A model generated the notes under the pieces. The model worked only from the letters and a program-made list of their open reading frames with translations, was not told the DNA's origin and did not search any database. 64,000 nucleotides of DNA. It comes from Otis tarda. Its lineage: Eukaryota > Chordata > Aves > Otidiformes > Otididae. The translations under genes were made by a program, and so were the position numbers. The stretch covers positions 131,825,053 to 131,889,052 of the forward strand of contig CM048552.1 in assembly GCA_026413225.1 (NCBI GenBank). Reading direction: 5' to 3'. Positions 1-31,300 of this stretch are shown one piece after another; position 1 is the first letter of the stretch; every line of letters starts with the position of its first letter.

Positions 1-19669
<19,669 letters not shown>

Positions 19670-21406
19670 AGTGACCTCAACCAGATATTTGGTACCATGG
19701 CATAAGATGATAGCACAAACCATGGCGACAGGTAGCACATATCTGACAGATACCTGCAAGCACACTCTGTCCCAGCTGGTACCTATAATGCTGCTGCTCC
19801 TGCTGCTGCTACTGCTTTCATCTGTTCTCGCTTTAAACTGTTGATGGCAAGTTACTGATCTTACTGGAGCTTCAAATGGAGTGACAAGTGGAGACACAAG
19901 GAAAACAATCATGTTCATGATTGAATAAACCAGAAGAATTACGAATACCACCTCTGTCAAAAATACACTGAATAAAGCACTCTGCACCACATAGCATTAT
20001 TTTTATAAGGAATATTTTTTGTCCCCTAAGATATTCTTTGTTACAGATAGAGATGGACAGTTTATGTTAAGCACTTAGCTTAAACAATCTGTTTATATTA
20101 GCACTATATACTTTGTGCCATCCAACATTTTGTATGTTTTTGTAAACAGTTCACAAGCAGTACATTTCTGTGCTGTTTTCTTTAATGTATACATGCCTTG
20201 TTTTACTTAGATATTATTAATCATTTTCACAATTAAGTCTGATTAAACAGTTCACCTGGATTAATCAGTATTGTTGGACAGCTCTAAAAGAAGCCTGACT
20301 GTTAAACAGCTATTGAATGTAATACTATGAATATGTATTTCTCCTTGCCTGTTTTTTCTACATTTCCATGTTTTTGACGTTGCATGTCATGTTATGAAAA
20401 TCAGGATACTGTTTATAGTATTCAAAATTTAAACAGTGAATCTCTCACTATACTATATATACAATAGGTAATATAACCCAGAGAAAAGATAACTTGCTCT
20501 ATATCTCACTCTTTTGTTCTCCCTCTTCTCCCTTTTATTTTCTCCCATCTAATCTCTGGACTCAGGAATCATTGCTAAATACTTTCTGATAGAGGACATT
20601 TCTATATTGTTTATTCTTATAATCCATTGTTAATATTTTATCTTTATTCTGTGACTTTTGTTTAAGCTGCAAAGGATTTGTTCAGCGAATGCTGGCATTA
20701 TAAAAGAAAGACAGCATTGAAGATAAAGCAAAACATATTGTCTGTTAATAAGCAGAAGCCTGGAAAAAGTAGGTTTAAACTGCATTCATTGCGGTTCCAA
20801 AACTGATGGATCTAATATTCTGTTGGTTATTTTCTGATAATTTTAATTGTCAGCCAAAGCAAAACAAGAGGAGAGTCATCCAGATCTGTCTGGGGTTGGA
20901 AAAGGGTCATTATAATTTACCATGAAAATAGTATTGTCCCAGCCAGGTAAGACACAGCTGTTCAGAGTGAGCGTTCTCATTTTCCCCTGGATGGAAGCAA
21001 GTTTGTAATGAGAGTGCAAGACTCAATACTAATATAAACTTTTAATACTCCGGGCCTCTCGGTGTCTTTAGTAATGAAAGGCACATTTTGATGGCTCGTC
21101 TTGAAATATCAAATTGCCCACATGAGAAGGTGCACTGGAATGTGTTTGAATTCAGTGAGTGTCCCACTCCACCAAAGTGGTATGCTACATCAACTCATTC
21201 CAGATATGAAAATGGCTATTGGGAATTCCAGCTTTAATAAATATGGATCTGGGTGAACAGCTCTATGTAAACAATACAATTTGAAAACTGAAAGGTGCAA
21301 TTTTGTGTTTTGCATAAGAAGGTATTTTCTTCATTTAGTGGTATTAAATTTCTTTTATGGTGATTAATTTGCTCATTTATCTGAAATCATCAGAGGTTTG
21401 TTGAAA

Positions 21407-21440
21407 GGGAGAATCATCTTTATGGGAGAATCATCTTTAT
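21407..21440. repeat. 17-bp perfect tandem duplication
   Basis: The unit GGGAGAATCATCTTTAT occurs twice head to tail inside the inferred RPS6KA3 3' UTR. Confidence 0.95.
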
Positions 21441-23679
21441 GACACCACAGATTTGCTCTAAATGAATGTGAGAGTGTTCCTTCTGCCACAATTTTTTCAG
21501 AGTTCCTTGGGGAAGCTTCCTTTAGTAGACTTGCAAAGGATCCCACTTCTGTTGCCCTTAATCTGTTAAATATTTAATCCATCATGTAATTGTTAAGGAA
21601 TTGGTTTTATGAATAAGTATTCTTAAATTACCATAGATCTCAAGAAATTTGAACACACAGCTCTTCCAAGCAATTGGCGTTTTTCCCTTACTTGGTGCTC
21701 TAGCATTGAAGTTCCCTTTAGCTATACAGATGCATCTGCCCTTCCTTCGAGAAACATCTTTAACTAGAGGCACAAAAAGGCCATTTTAATTTTTCTTTGA
21801 CAGTGTCTGCAGTTCCAGAGGAATTTAATAAAACCTTACCTCTCAGAAAATGTATTTTCAGCTCTGTGAGCGGTCATAAGCCAGGCTCATCAAAATCTAG
21901 AAACTATACCTTCTGGAGTGGCTTTTAAATGTGTTAGTCTGAAGATTGTCATATGTAGTCAACAAACAAGATTTTAAAACTGATACTGGTGAAATAAAGG
22001 GATGACAGTACTTGCTAGTGTGTCAATAATAGCATTTCAGTTCAGGAAGGAATTTCTCATCTATTCTCAGTACGTATATACAGGTACCTGGCAAAGAACA
22101 GACCAAAAAAGGAGGAAGTGTTAAACTGCTTCGCTATTGGCAAATACCTGTGTTAAAATAATATAAAAGTACTTTGAGTAATTTTGTTTTAGCCACATTT
22201 TGTGGCTCTCAGGCTCACTGGTCATTAGCCAAATCGTGAAGTAAAGTTAACTCCTACATTTTATGTATCTGTGTTCTCAAGTAAGCTGTTAATTTAGTCT
22301 AGACTTTACAGATGTTGCTACTATGTCATATATATATATAGCAGCACAGGATGAACATCTTAAATCAGGGCAGTTCAGCACATGCTGACTTCGATGTGTG
22401 GAAGTCTAGATCCACTGTATTTTTAAGTTACTTTTTAAACCAAGGTATAAAGGACTACCAAGGTATCAAGGGCCCGTATATGCAGGAGGTATACTTTTAC
22501 AGGCTGCACTTGTATGGTTTTATGTACCTTACCTCCTGTTTTGGATCCGTGTTCACAACTTTCATTTTTGTTTTTGTAGCTGCAGTTGTTAGAAGCTATA
22601 AAGAAATCGACATAATGCTGCTTTGAATCGCAGCAACTTGCTATTAGAATGTGAGTATATGTGACACACTGGTGTAAATTCATTGCTGGACTGCTTCTTG
22701 GTCTGCAAAGTATAGCAAGTGACTCTATCCTAGAGTCAGAGAGGATAAAAAGGAGAACTGCAGGTACAAGTAAATCTTCTGTATCTAGGCCATGGGGATT
22801 TTTTTGGATGTGTGTGAAATTACCACTTACTATGCTTGAGCACATGAGAGAAAAGAAGGAAGAGCATAGTTTCAATACTCATTAAATGCCATCTATATCC
22901 AGAAAGGGCAAAGTTCTTTATTCATAATCACTATAACATTGAATGAAGCTTATAAGGAGGTTGTCAAAAGAATATTTAAAACTTTATTCTAAAGAGACGA
23001 AGGCATAAGAAAACAGGTTTACGTGTCTGGGATTTTTTGTGTTTTGCTTTTGTAAATGTGGTGTACCAACTAAAGCTGTGCTTTTTCTATTATTGGAAGG
23101 AAAGGATTCAAAGTATGCTGGTCCTTAGTAAGCAGCAATGGTTAATAGATGAATTTTCACTTAAGAAAATGATGTAAATGATTAGCTTTATCTTGATACT
23201 CTTGACCTAATCAAAGGGAAGGTGTACTTATGAGGGATGTAATTATTTTGCAACCTAGTCGGGGGGGAGGTCTACTTAAAACGTTTTTAAAAAATGTCAA
23301 AATCACAGATAAAATATTTTTCTACAATTCTATACAATCATACTTTATACTAGTTTTCTCAGCATGACATGTGAGTGAGTCTAAGGTACTGTTCCAGGAA
23401 ATCAGTGGTATTGTACCTTGTTCTAGATAGCATCTGTTAGATGCTTGGCACTGCTGTCATAGAACTGAAATGCTAGTAAAAGAAAATAATTGTACTGAAT
23501 ACTTTAAACGATTGTTTTATTCAGATTCTGATCTAGGAAATGTTCCAATCATGCTATTAATGTGTAATTAGAACTGTTCCAGATGTAACTATGAACAGTT
23601 CTGGAAAGATATCATTGCTTGTACTCCTGTCTAATGGCAGGTTTTGTAGTCTTCAAAAGAAATCGAAATTTCTACTATG

Positions 23680-23685
23680 AATAAA
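23680..23685 (+). other. candidate distal polyadenylation signal of RPS6KA3
   Basis: AATAAA followed about 35 bp later by a T/G-rich stretch (TTTTTGGTTAATCATTTGTT). Another AATAAA is at 24065. Choice between them is not resolvable here. Confidence 0.4.
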
Positions 23686-25022
23686 CTTTCAAACATCTTA
23701 AAGTGCCTTTTTGGTTAATCATTTGTTCTGCCCAGTTACAAAGATGTTTGTTCATCACTAACACTGAACTACATTTGCAGCATACCAAGCGTGCATTTCC
23801 AACCAGTTTTTAATAAGCAAGTGTTTGTCAGTTAAAATGTGACAGAATATTTAGTCAGATCACTGTTAGTAAGGTAAATACAGCGTCAACGGAAAAACAC
23901 TGGTAGTGAGTAGATGCTGTAGACCCCGTATATTGACACAGCAAGACCCAAGTGCAAGAATATTGTATTTTAACACTGTTATGACTCCAGTCAGCTGTAA
24001 AGAACAACTTAAAGGGAGGCTGCTAAATAATACTTGCAATGCCTCTATTCTTCTGGATGTTGAAAATAAAGGCGTATTTCATAATGAATGAACATATAAA
24101 CATTTGAAAAATCAGAATGTGTGCAGAAGTACTCCATAAACAACATGCCCATATGTTTCAGCAGCTCACCGAAATTGGAAGCTTACAAGGGTAATTCTTT
24201 TTAGCTTTAGAACCTGGAATTTTTAGAGTTTGCACAGGCTACATCAGAGTACATAACTGTGATAAAGCATATATTGAGGCAAGCGTATCAAAAGCAAGCT
24301 GTACGAGGACACGAAGAGAGATCTGGTGACAGGCAGGTGACAGGCAGAACACAGCACAACACAAAGCAGGGGCAAGGAGAGAGTGACATTCACACCGAGG
24401 AGCCGAGGCACGTAGCGGTGCAGCTCTGTGGCCTATGCAACTCTTTACCCTGCCTGTCTAAAAACATTTAAAAATGAATTTTCGAGTAAACTGGAGAACG
24501 CATAAGCCTGGAGAAGCTCTGGAAAGAAAGAAAGAAAGCGGGGTCGATACAGCACGGCATCCTGACGCTACTGTCTGGCCTTACTTCAGGCTCTCCCACG
24601 TTCACACCCTCCCGTTTGTGACGTGTACCCCCGCGGCCCGTAACCACCTTTCTCCTCCCCGAGAGGTGCGGGGCTCCACCCCAGGCTCGGGGCGGGGACG
24701 GGGCTGCGCCGCCCGTTGCTGCGGGCAGAGGTGCCAGATCTCCTGCTTTTCCTAAAAACCTCACACACAACGGCCCCGCAGTCCCCGGGAGCTGCCGTTC
24801 CCGAAGCCGACGCTGGGCCCCCACACCCGGAGCGGGGGCAGAAAACAAACAAACAAAAAAAAAAACCAAAAAAACCCAGAAATTCTGTGGCGACGTTTCC
24901 GTGCCTGTTCCGCTTCGTGCGCGTCCGGATGACGGCCAGGCGCTGCCCGCCCCCGACCCACGCGGCTCCCGCGCGCCGCCAGCCCCGCCGCTCGCGCCGC
25001 CGGCTGCCTCCTGCAGCCCCTG

Positions 25023-25051
25023 ATTGGTCGCTGCCACCCGCCCTAGCCAAT
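25023..25051. promoter_or_regulatory. inverted CCAAT-box pair (NF-Y type)
   Basis: ATTGG at 25023-25027 and CCAAT at 25047-25051 face each other 24 bp apart, about 320 bp upstream of the EIF1AX start codon. Such pairs are typical NF-Y sites of housekeeping promoters. Function is inferred. Confidence 0.65.
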
Positions 25052-25127
25052 GGCGCGGCGCCCGCCGATCACGACGCCCGTTGAGGTGTGTCCCTGCCCC
25101 GACACCGCTACGCCGGGAGGGCGCGGG

Positions 25128-25137
25128 GCGCATGCGC
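25128..25137. promoter_or_regulatory. NRF1-type palindrome
   Basis: GCGCATGCGC is the palindromic NRF1 core. It sits between the CCAAT pair and the CTCF-type motif, near the likely EIF1AX transcription start. Confidence 0.65.
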
Positions 25138-25176
25138 AGGGGCGGCTCTTGCCGGGAGGCGGCCAGCCCGCCCGCG

Positions 25177-25195
25177 CGCCAGGGGGCGCTGTGGG
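25177..25195 (+). promoter_or_regulatory. strong CTCF-type motif in EIF1AX promoter
   Basis: The + strand reads GCGCCAGGGGGCGCTGTGG, nearly the textbook CTCF core. It lies about 180 bp upstream of the start codon. Confidence 0.7.
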
Positions 25196-25371
25196 ACGGA
25201 TCGGCGCCAGCGGCCGGAACGCACGAGTCAGCCGCAGCCTCAGCCCCGGTCCCGGCCCCGCCGCCTCCGATCGCGCCCGGAGCCGTCGTCCGCCTCCGCC
25301 TCGCAGAAGCCGCCTGAAGCCCCCACCGCCGCCCCTGCTCGCAGCCCCTCCACGGCGGAGCGCCCGGCGCC

Positions 25372-25387
25372 ATGCCCAAGAATAAAG
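25372..25387 (+). CDS. EIF1AX: EIF1AX coding exon 1
   Basis: ATGCCCAAGAATAAAG before gtgagg encodes MPKNK and the first base of a Gly codon. The context has G at -3. Confidence 0.97.
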
Positions 25388-28300
25388 GTGAGGCGCCCTC
25401 CCCTCCGCCGGGCCTTGTGCGGCGGCCTGTCTCTCCGCCGTGGCGACGAGGCCGGGCCCGGGCGCGGTGGGGAGGCCCGGGGACACCCGCCCGCCGCCGC
25501 CTCCTCTCACGTGGGAGCCGCCGCGGCCTGGTGCCCGCGGGCGGGACGGGAAGGGGGCGGAGGAGCCCTCCCGCCCACCGCGCCGTGCCGGCGAGTCCCC
25601 TGAGCCGGTTCCCCCTCCCCGCTCCCGGTCCTTCTTGGGCACGGGTCCCGGCCTGGCTCCGGTCGTACGCGGCCCAGCGGCGCGTCGGAGGCCTTTGGGG
25701 CCTAGCCGGCTGGGAGGGGGGCCCTCGGCGGGGCAGGGCTGTCAGGGGCCGCCGAGGAAGCCGCCGGGTGTGCGTGTCCCTCCGTGCGCTCGCTGCGGGC
25801 TGCTGCTTCTCCCGTTTCCCCCCACCCACCCTGCTGCTTAAAGGAAATGAAGAAAAAGTGAGAAGAAGGGAACAGCAGCTTTATAACGAACTGCTCTTCT
25901 GCGTCCCCACGAAGAGCATCTAATCCTGTTGCCACGTGTGTGCCTTTTAAAAAGGGCATCTTCACCTGGAGCATAAGCTTTCCTCCGAGTTTTTCAGGGA
26001 TTTCAGCACTACCACAACCCCTCAAGTTATTCTTCTGCTCTTTGGTGGTTATGTGCATCAGGTTATCCCACTATTATTTATGATGTATTTGGTAGCAGCG
26101 GTCACAAAAACTGAAAATGGTGATCTTGTGCAAATCCTTCTTGAAGGCTTCTGTCACTCCAGAGCAATCGGGACATTTGAAATAGTGGAGGCTCTAATCT
26201 TTTAATTACTATGTTACTAATTAGTTAAAAATTTAGAGATAGGAATGTTAAAAGCAAGCAGAAAAATCTAGATCTGAATAGGATACTCAAAACTGCCATA
26301 TAGAGAACTAGTACAGAAATCCCCATAAGCCTTATTAGTTTGTTCACTGTATTCACAAATAGTAACACGTGCTCTTTTTTTCTCCCCTTTTAATTTAGGC
26401 AAAGGAGGTAAAAACAGGCGACGAGGTAAGAATGAGAATGAATCAGAAAAAAGAGAACTGGTGTTCAAGGAAGATGGGCAAGGTGAGTTTTGAACTACAG
26501 TATGGCAATGTGATTGTTTTCAGTTAAGTATTGTAAGTGGTGTACATTGGAAATTGATACACAAAGAAAACATCTGGATGTCTGAGAAATACAAAAGTTA
26601 TTGTGGAATAAGAGAGGTATTTTTATTGGGGTTGTATTTGAATTCTAGATGACACATTGAGTGTAGGAGGAAGACATTAGGAAAAGGGAAATTCTAAATA
26701 TCTTCAGCAGTTAAGAATGAAGCTTGTTTCTCCTTGACTTTATGGTGATGCCGTGTGTAATGCAGTTTGTGTGTAAACTTTCCCTGGAAATCCCTTGAGT
26801 TGCTCTATGTGAGGGTCTGTAAGCAGCTAGCTTAGCTGATGTAGTTCAGTGTTGCCAGTAGTTGTTTGTTGTCGCTTGGATGCACGGTCCCACTTCCTGT
26901 TTTATACCAACTGTATAATTTCTTGGATCCTTCAATGATCCTTCCGAAGTCACTGACCTGGCAGAACAGTACATCTCACCATTCTCCCACTGTCCCCTTA
27001 TGGTTTGGTCGAATTGGCTCCTGGGTCAGGATGTCTAACAGTTACTAAAATGGGAGTAATAGGTAAGATCCTTACTTGGATGCTGTCAGGTAAAGTAAGC
27101 CACAGCTGAAGGGTGATGACTAGGATTGCCCTCTCCCCTGCCTTTTGTGACAGTGAGCTCACCTCCCTTTTGGCTTACCCTGTCTTGTGTGTCACACTCT
27201 TGTGGTTGCTCACGTATATGCAAGTACTTGCCGAGTGACCAATTAATCAGTTGCTTTCTTGGAAAGACAGGAAAACTCTTGACTTAAATCACTGAGACCA
27301 CTGAACTCATTTTTTAAGCTCTTTCTGGTATTCTGTGACAGTTGCAAGCAAAAAAAATTAGTTGATTTTGATGCACCTATAAAACTTAAAATTTTTCTTC
27401 AACTCCCAAGCAAAATCTACTTAATCATAGAATCATTTAGGTTGGAAAAGATCTTTAAGATCATCAAGTCCAACCATTATCCTAGCAGTGCCAAGTCCAC
27501 CACTAAACCATGTCCATAAGCTCTACATCTACATGGCTTTTAAATATCTCCAGGAATGATGACTCCATCACCTCCCTGGGCAGCCTGTTCCAAGGCTTGA
27601 TAACACTTTGAAGTGAAGAAATTTTTCCTAATATCCAATCTAAACCTCCCCTGGTGCAGTTTCCCCTTGTCCTATCACCTGTTACTTGTGAACCTCATAC
27701 AGTTGGCCTCAGCCCATTGATCCAGCCTGTCCCGATCCCCCTGTAGAGCCTTCCTACCCTCTAGCAGATCAAGACTTGATGTCATCTGCAAACTTACCAA
27801 GGGTGCTCTCAGTCTCCTCGTCCAGATCATTGATAAAGACATTAAACAGAACTGGCCCCAGCATTGAGCCCTGGGGAACACCCCCTGTGACCGGCTGCCA
27901 ATTGGATTTAACTCCGTTCACCGCCGCTCTTTGGACCCGGCCATCCTGCCAGTGTTTTTCCCCAGTGAAGAGTATGCCTGTCCAAGGCATGAGCAGCAAT
28001 AAATAAAATATTATTCTCAGTTATTAATATTCTCCTGTGGTTTGTTGGGCTATTTAGCTTGTACTAAGGAAAGATTTCTAGAATATTGAATTATAGCTCT
28101 GGCTAATTAAGATTTTTTTTTTTTTTTTTTTTCCTGGCAAGCATGGGCAGTCAGATAATGTTGTAATTCTTACAAGCTTTATTCTTTTTAGTTAAATTGT
28201 AATACATTATGCTGCAAACTTTAATAGTGTACGTGAAGTACTTTGGTAGTGATTTCTGGAACTCAGTGAGGGAAGGAGATTAAACTCAAGGTGAGAGATT

Positions 28301-31300
28301 CATGGTGGGGGGTGTTGAAGAGAAGCTTCATAGTTTTCAGCTGAAGCCTGGTACTTGTCTTTCAGGCAGTTTCTGAGAACACCAGAATGTGTCCTTTCAA
28401 GAACAATGGGTTTTTCCACAGAGCTTCTGCAGAAGGATTTTGGAGTATCAATGGGGTATATGAGATGTACCGCTTTCTCCTTTTCCCTCAATAATAGCAC
28501 AAGAGTTTGTCTGTTAGGATAGGTGTTGTGATGCTGTCAAAAAGCTTTCAAACTCTGAGTGTGATTTGATGGCTCTAAAAATTATCTGTAGTGAGCATTT
28601 GAAAGGGAACAAAAGCATCGCTACAACCAAGAATGAGCAGTGTTTGAAAATGTTAACATCAACAATGATAGGACAACTGTGATACATTCAGCAGTCTGTG
28701 TGGCTGATCAAAGCACCTCTCAGCTGTTCATGTTTGATAAAATGTTACAGCAAATTTTGGTTACAGTGACAAAAGTTATGGGTTCTTTCATGAAGCTGTA
28801 CTTGTTTACAAGTTTTGCTCTATGTTACCATCTCTTCCAGAATATGCCCAGGTGATCAAGATGTTAGGCAATGGAAGACTGGAGGCATTATGTTTTGATG
28901 GTGTGAAGAGGTTATGTCATATTAGAGGGAAACTAAGGAAAAAGGTAATTCTGAAGCACTGCAATAGAGAACAGTGGCATTATGCATTATATGTAACTGT
29001 AAAAATTTACATATGTAGCTCATTACAAAAGTTAATATTTCTACTGTACTTAATAGCGTAAACTTCTTTTTTGATACTAAACAGATACTAACTAGTATCT
29101 GTTAGTATTGCTGTCACAAAAATAGGCAATCTTTGACTTTTGAGTGAAGCTTGTATTTGAAAGGCTACCTTTGAATGTCTGTATTTCAGGGGAGATTTTT
29201 TTGACTGCTTATTAAATACTATTTTTACATTTTCTAGGAGCAGATGTATATGAAATATTTTAAAGATCTCTAATTGTAGATGAGGAACTTTATGACTATT
29301 TGGAAAATCAGCATGTTATATCTGAGACGAGATCAGTACTTGGCAGGAGAGCTTCTATTAGCATGAAGATTGACACCCTGCATAGGAAAATAAAGCTGTA
29401 AGAGGGTTGTCCAAAGCCACCTTTTTTGTATGCTATTTCCCAAACCCAGTAAGAATCAGGGCTTGGTACCCCATTTGTTTGATCTGGGGAGGAACTGAAT
29501 AATTATAGTCATCTCACTGGGTGACTTATCTGGGAACATTTCAATAGGGGTGGTTTCGGAATTTTGCTAGCGGTGGTTTATCGCTTCGCGCAGGCACCTC
29601 AGATGCCGTAATTTCATTGTCCATATCATCAGTTCCCAAAATACCTTTGTGCAAAGCTGATCTGCAAAAGTTTATACCTTCAGGGAAGTCAGGTGTACTT
29701 GTTTGCGTCCTTAACTTTGCCATCTTTGGATGGTGTCCCCTCTTGGCCTTGTCAGATGTTACAACTTTATAACGACTGCTGGTGTGCAGCAGGGAGGAGA
29801 TACTCTGTCTGTTCCCAAAAAAACCCAGATGTTCACTGTGTTCTTTCTGGCTTGTTTCATCTGTTTGGTTTTGGAGACCAGTGAATGCATATATCTTGGT
29901 ATCAGTGTAAGCCCTGCTAGCTGTCTGCAATACACTACAATAAACTGTTGAAGGTAATCGAGAATGTACACAGATAAATGCTAGGTGCTGCAGAATTAAT
30001 TTCTTGATACAGAAAGCATCGCTTACCTGTTCCTCTGGTCTAAAAGAAGGGAAATCTCAGCTGAAATGTATTTTTGATCTCCAAAAAAATGAAGCTCATG
30101 TAGGATAGAACTTGTGCGTTTAAATTAGGATGTCCTGTTTTGCAGGCTCCTGGCTTTGGTTTGACTGATTAGCATAGTCAGTTACTGGAAACAACTCCAT
30201 TCTTTTCTTGTGCTCTTCATTGTGCTTGTCCATCACCCCTTCATCAGATTTTTCTTTCATTTTTGGCCTTGTGGAGCTCAGTGCACAGAGCGGTGGCTTG
30301 ATGTGTTATTTCTGTATCCTCAGAAGATAGGATTTAATAACCACCTTATCGGCTAGAAGCTCTTTAAAGAAGTTTGATTTCCCTTAGTAATAGTTCTGTA
30401 ACATGCAAGATAATCTGTCTATGAATACTTATGACCTTGGTTTTGCTGTTAAAATATGAAATTGGGTACTTCCAGTTTACTGGTTAGAAAGTGAAAGTGG
30501 TGGCTATAGTTAAATATCTCATGTCTCTCAGTAAACCTAAATGTACTGTTTGAATCTTGTGTTATACAACAGAAGTTGAATTCCTGCAATAACATGTTTT
30601 CTCTTTCAGGTTTGGATAAATACATCTGATATTATATTGGTTGGCTTAAGAGACTACCAGGTAAAAATTCAGTGTAATTTGCCAGTAAAGAATATCTTAC
30701 AAACAGCTTTATTTAACATTAAATTTGCAGCAGGTATCATGAGGAAATTCCAATCTAACTTACTTTAAAGTTTTATTTAGTTATGCTGAGTCATGACTTT
30801 TAGTTTCCCTGTATTACAGAAAGATTGTCATGAGTAGATGACAGATCCTTGTTCAACTTGTTCTTCTAAATTGCACCCTGTGCTTGAAAGTGCTTTTTGG
30901 CATCACACCTGACCTTTTTTTTTCCCAGGTGTAGCTGATGTTTGGATCCTGTGATATATAGGGTACATTGAGCCATGCATCGAACATTTTATTGTGATAA
31001 TCAGAATTTTTGGTAATGAGAATTTTGGAGCCTTGATGGAGGCTTTTACCATAAGAGGCCAATTGATCAGTGATTAGTTGCTACTTAAATTTATAAAAAT
31101 GGAGTAGCGTAAGTTTACCTAATGTAAAGGTTAATTGGAAAAGAGTTGTCGAATTTTCGTTAGGTAAATGCTTTTTCCATGAATAGTAGTGTTGTGTCAT
31201 CAGTTGTTTGAAGATAGATTCCGCTTCTGAAGCATACAAAAGAGTTGTAAAACGTTTCAGATGCTGTGATACATTATACTACTTAAAACTAGGAAGTTTT

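Larger units (their letters stand above)
19670..24085 (+). other. RPS6KA3: RPS6KA3 3' UTR and downstream (extent inferred)
   Basis: No splice structure or coding frame follows the stop. AATAAA hexamers occur at 19924, 19971, 23680 and 24065. The first two allow a short 3' UTR. The last two, just before the EIF1AX CpG island, allow a UTR of about 4 kb, in keeping with the long RPS6KA3 3' UTR of mammals. Which ends are used cannot be told from sequence. A perfect 17-bp tandem (21407-21423 and 21424-21440) and a short TA run near 22330 lie inside. Confidence 0.6.
24600..25800. promoter_or_regulatory. EIF1AX: CpG island spanning the EIF1AX promoter and exon 1
   Basis: GC content and CpG frequency rise sharply from about 24600 and fall again by about 25800, against AT-rich flanks. 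The island covers the EIF1AX start codon at 25372. Long open frames on both strands here (up to 453 codons on the minus strand) follow from GC richness and are not genes. A (GAAA)n run lies just outside at about 24520-24538 and an A-rich stretch at 24840-24880 interrupts the island. Confidence 0.9.

Noticed and set aside
22435..22875. 146-codon minus frame in the RPS6KA3 3' UTR
   Set aside because: No recognisable domain or codon bias, AT-rich surroundings, and it could arise by chance in a 64-kb window.
24468..25829. 453-codon minus-strand frame across the EIF1AX CpG island, and several 100-200 codon frames on both strands there
   Set aside because: Composition is Arg/Pro/Gly/Ala throughout, as expected from GC-rich DNA lacking stop codons. 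No domain, no splice logic, and it overlaps the EIF1AX promoter and first exon.
29541..29930. 129-codon minus frame in EIF1AX intron 3
   Set aside because: No family resemblance, no promoter or splice context. Could be a decayed retrocopy, but I cannot support that.
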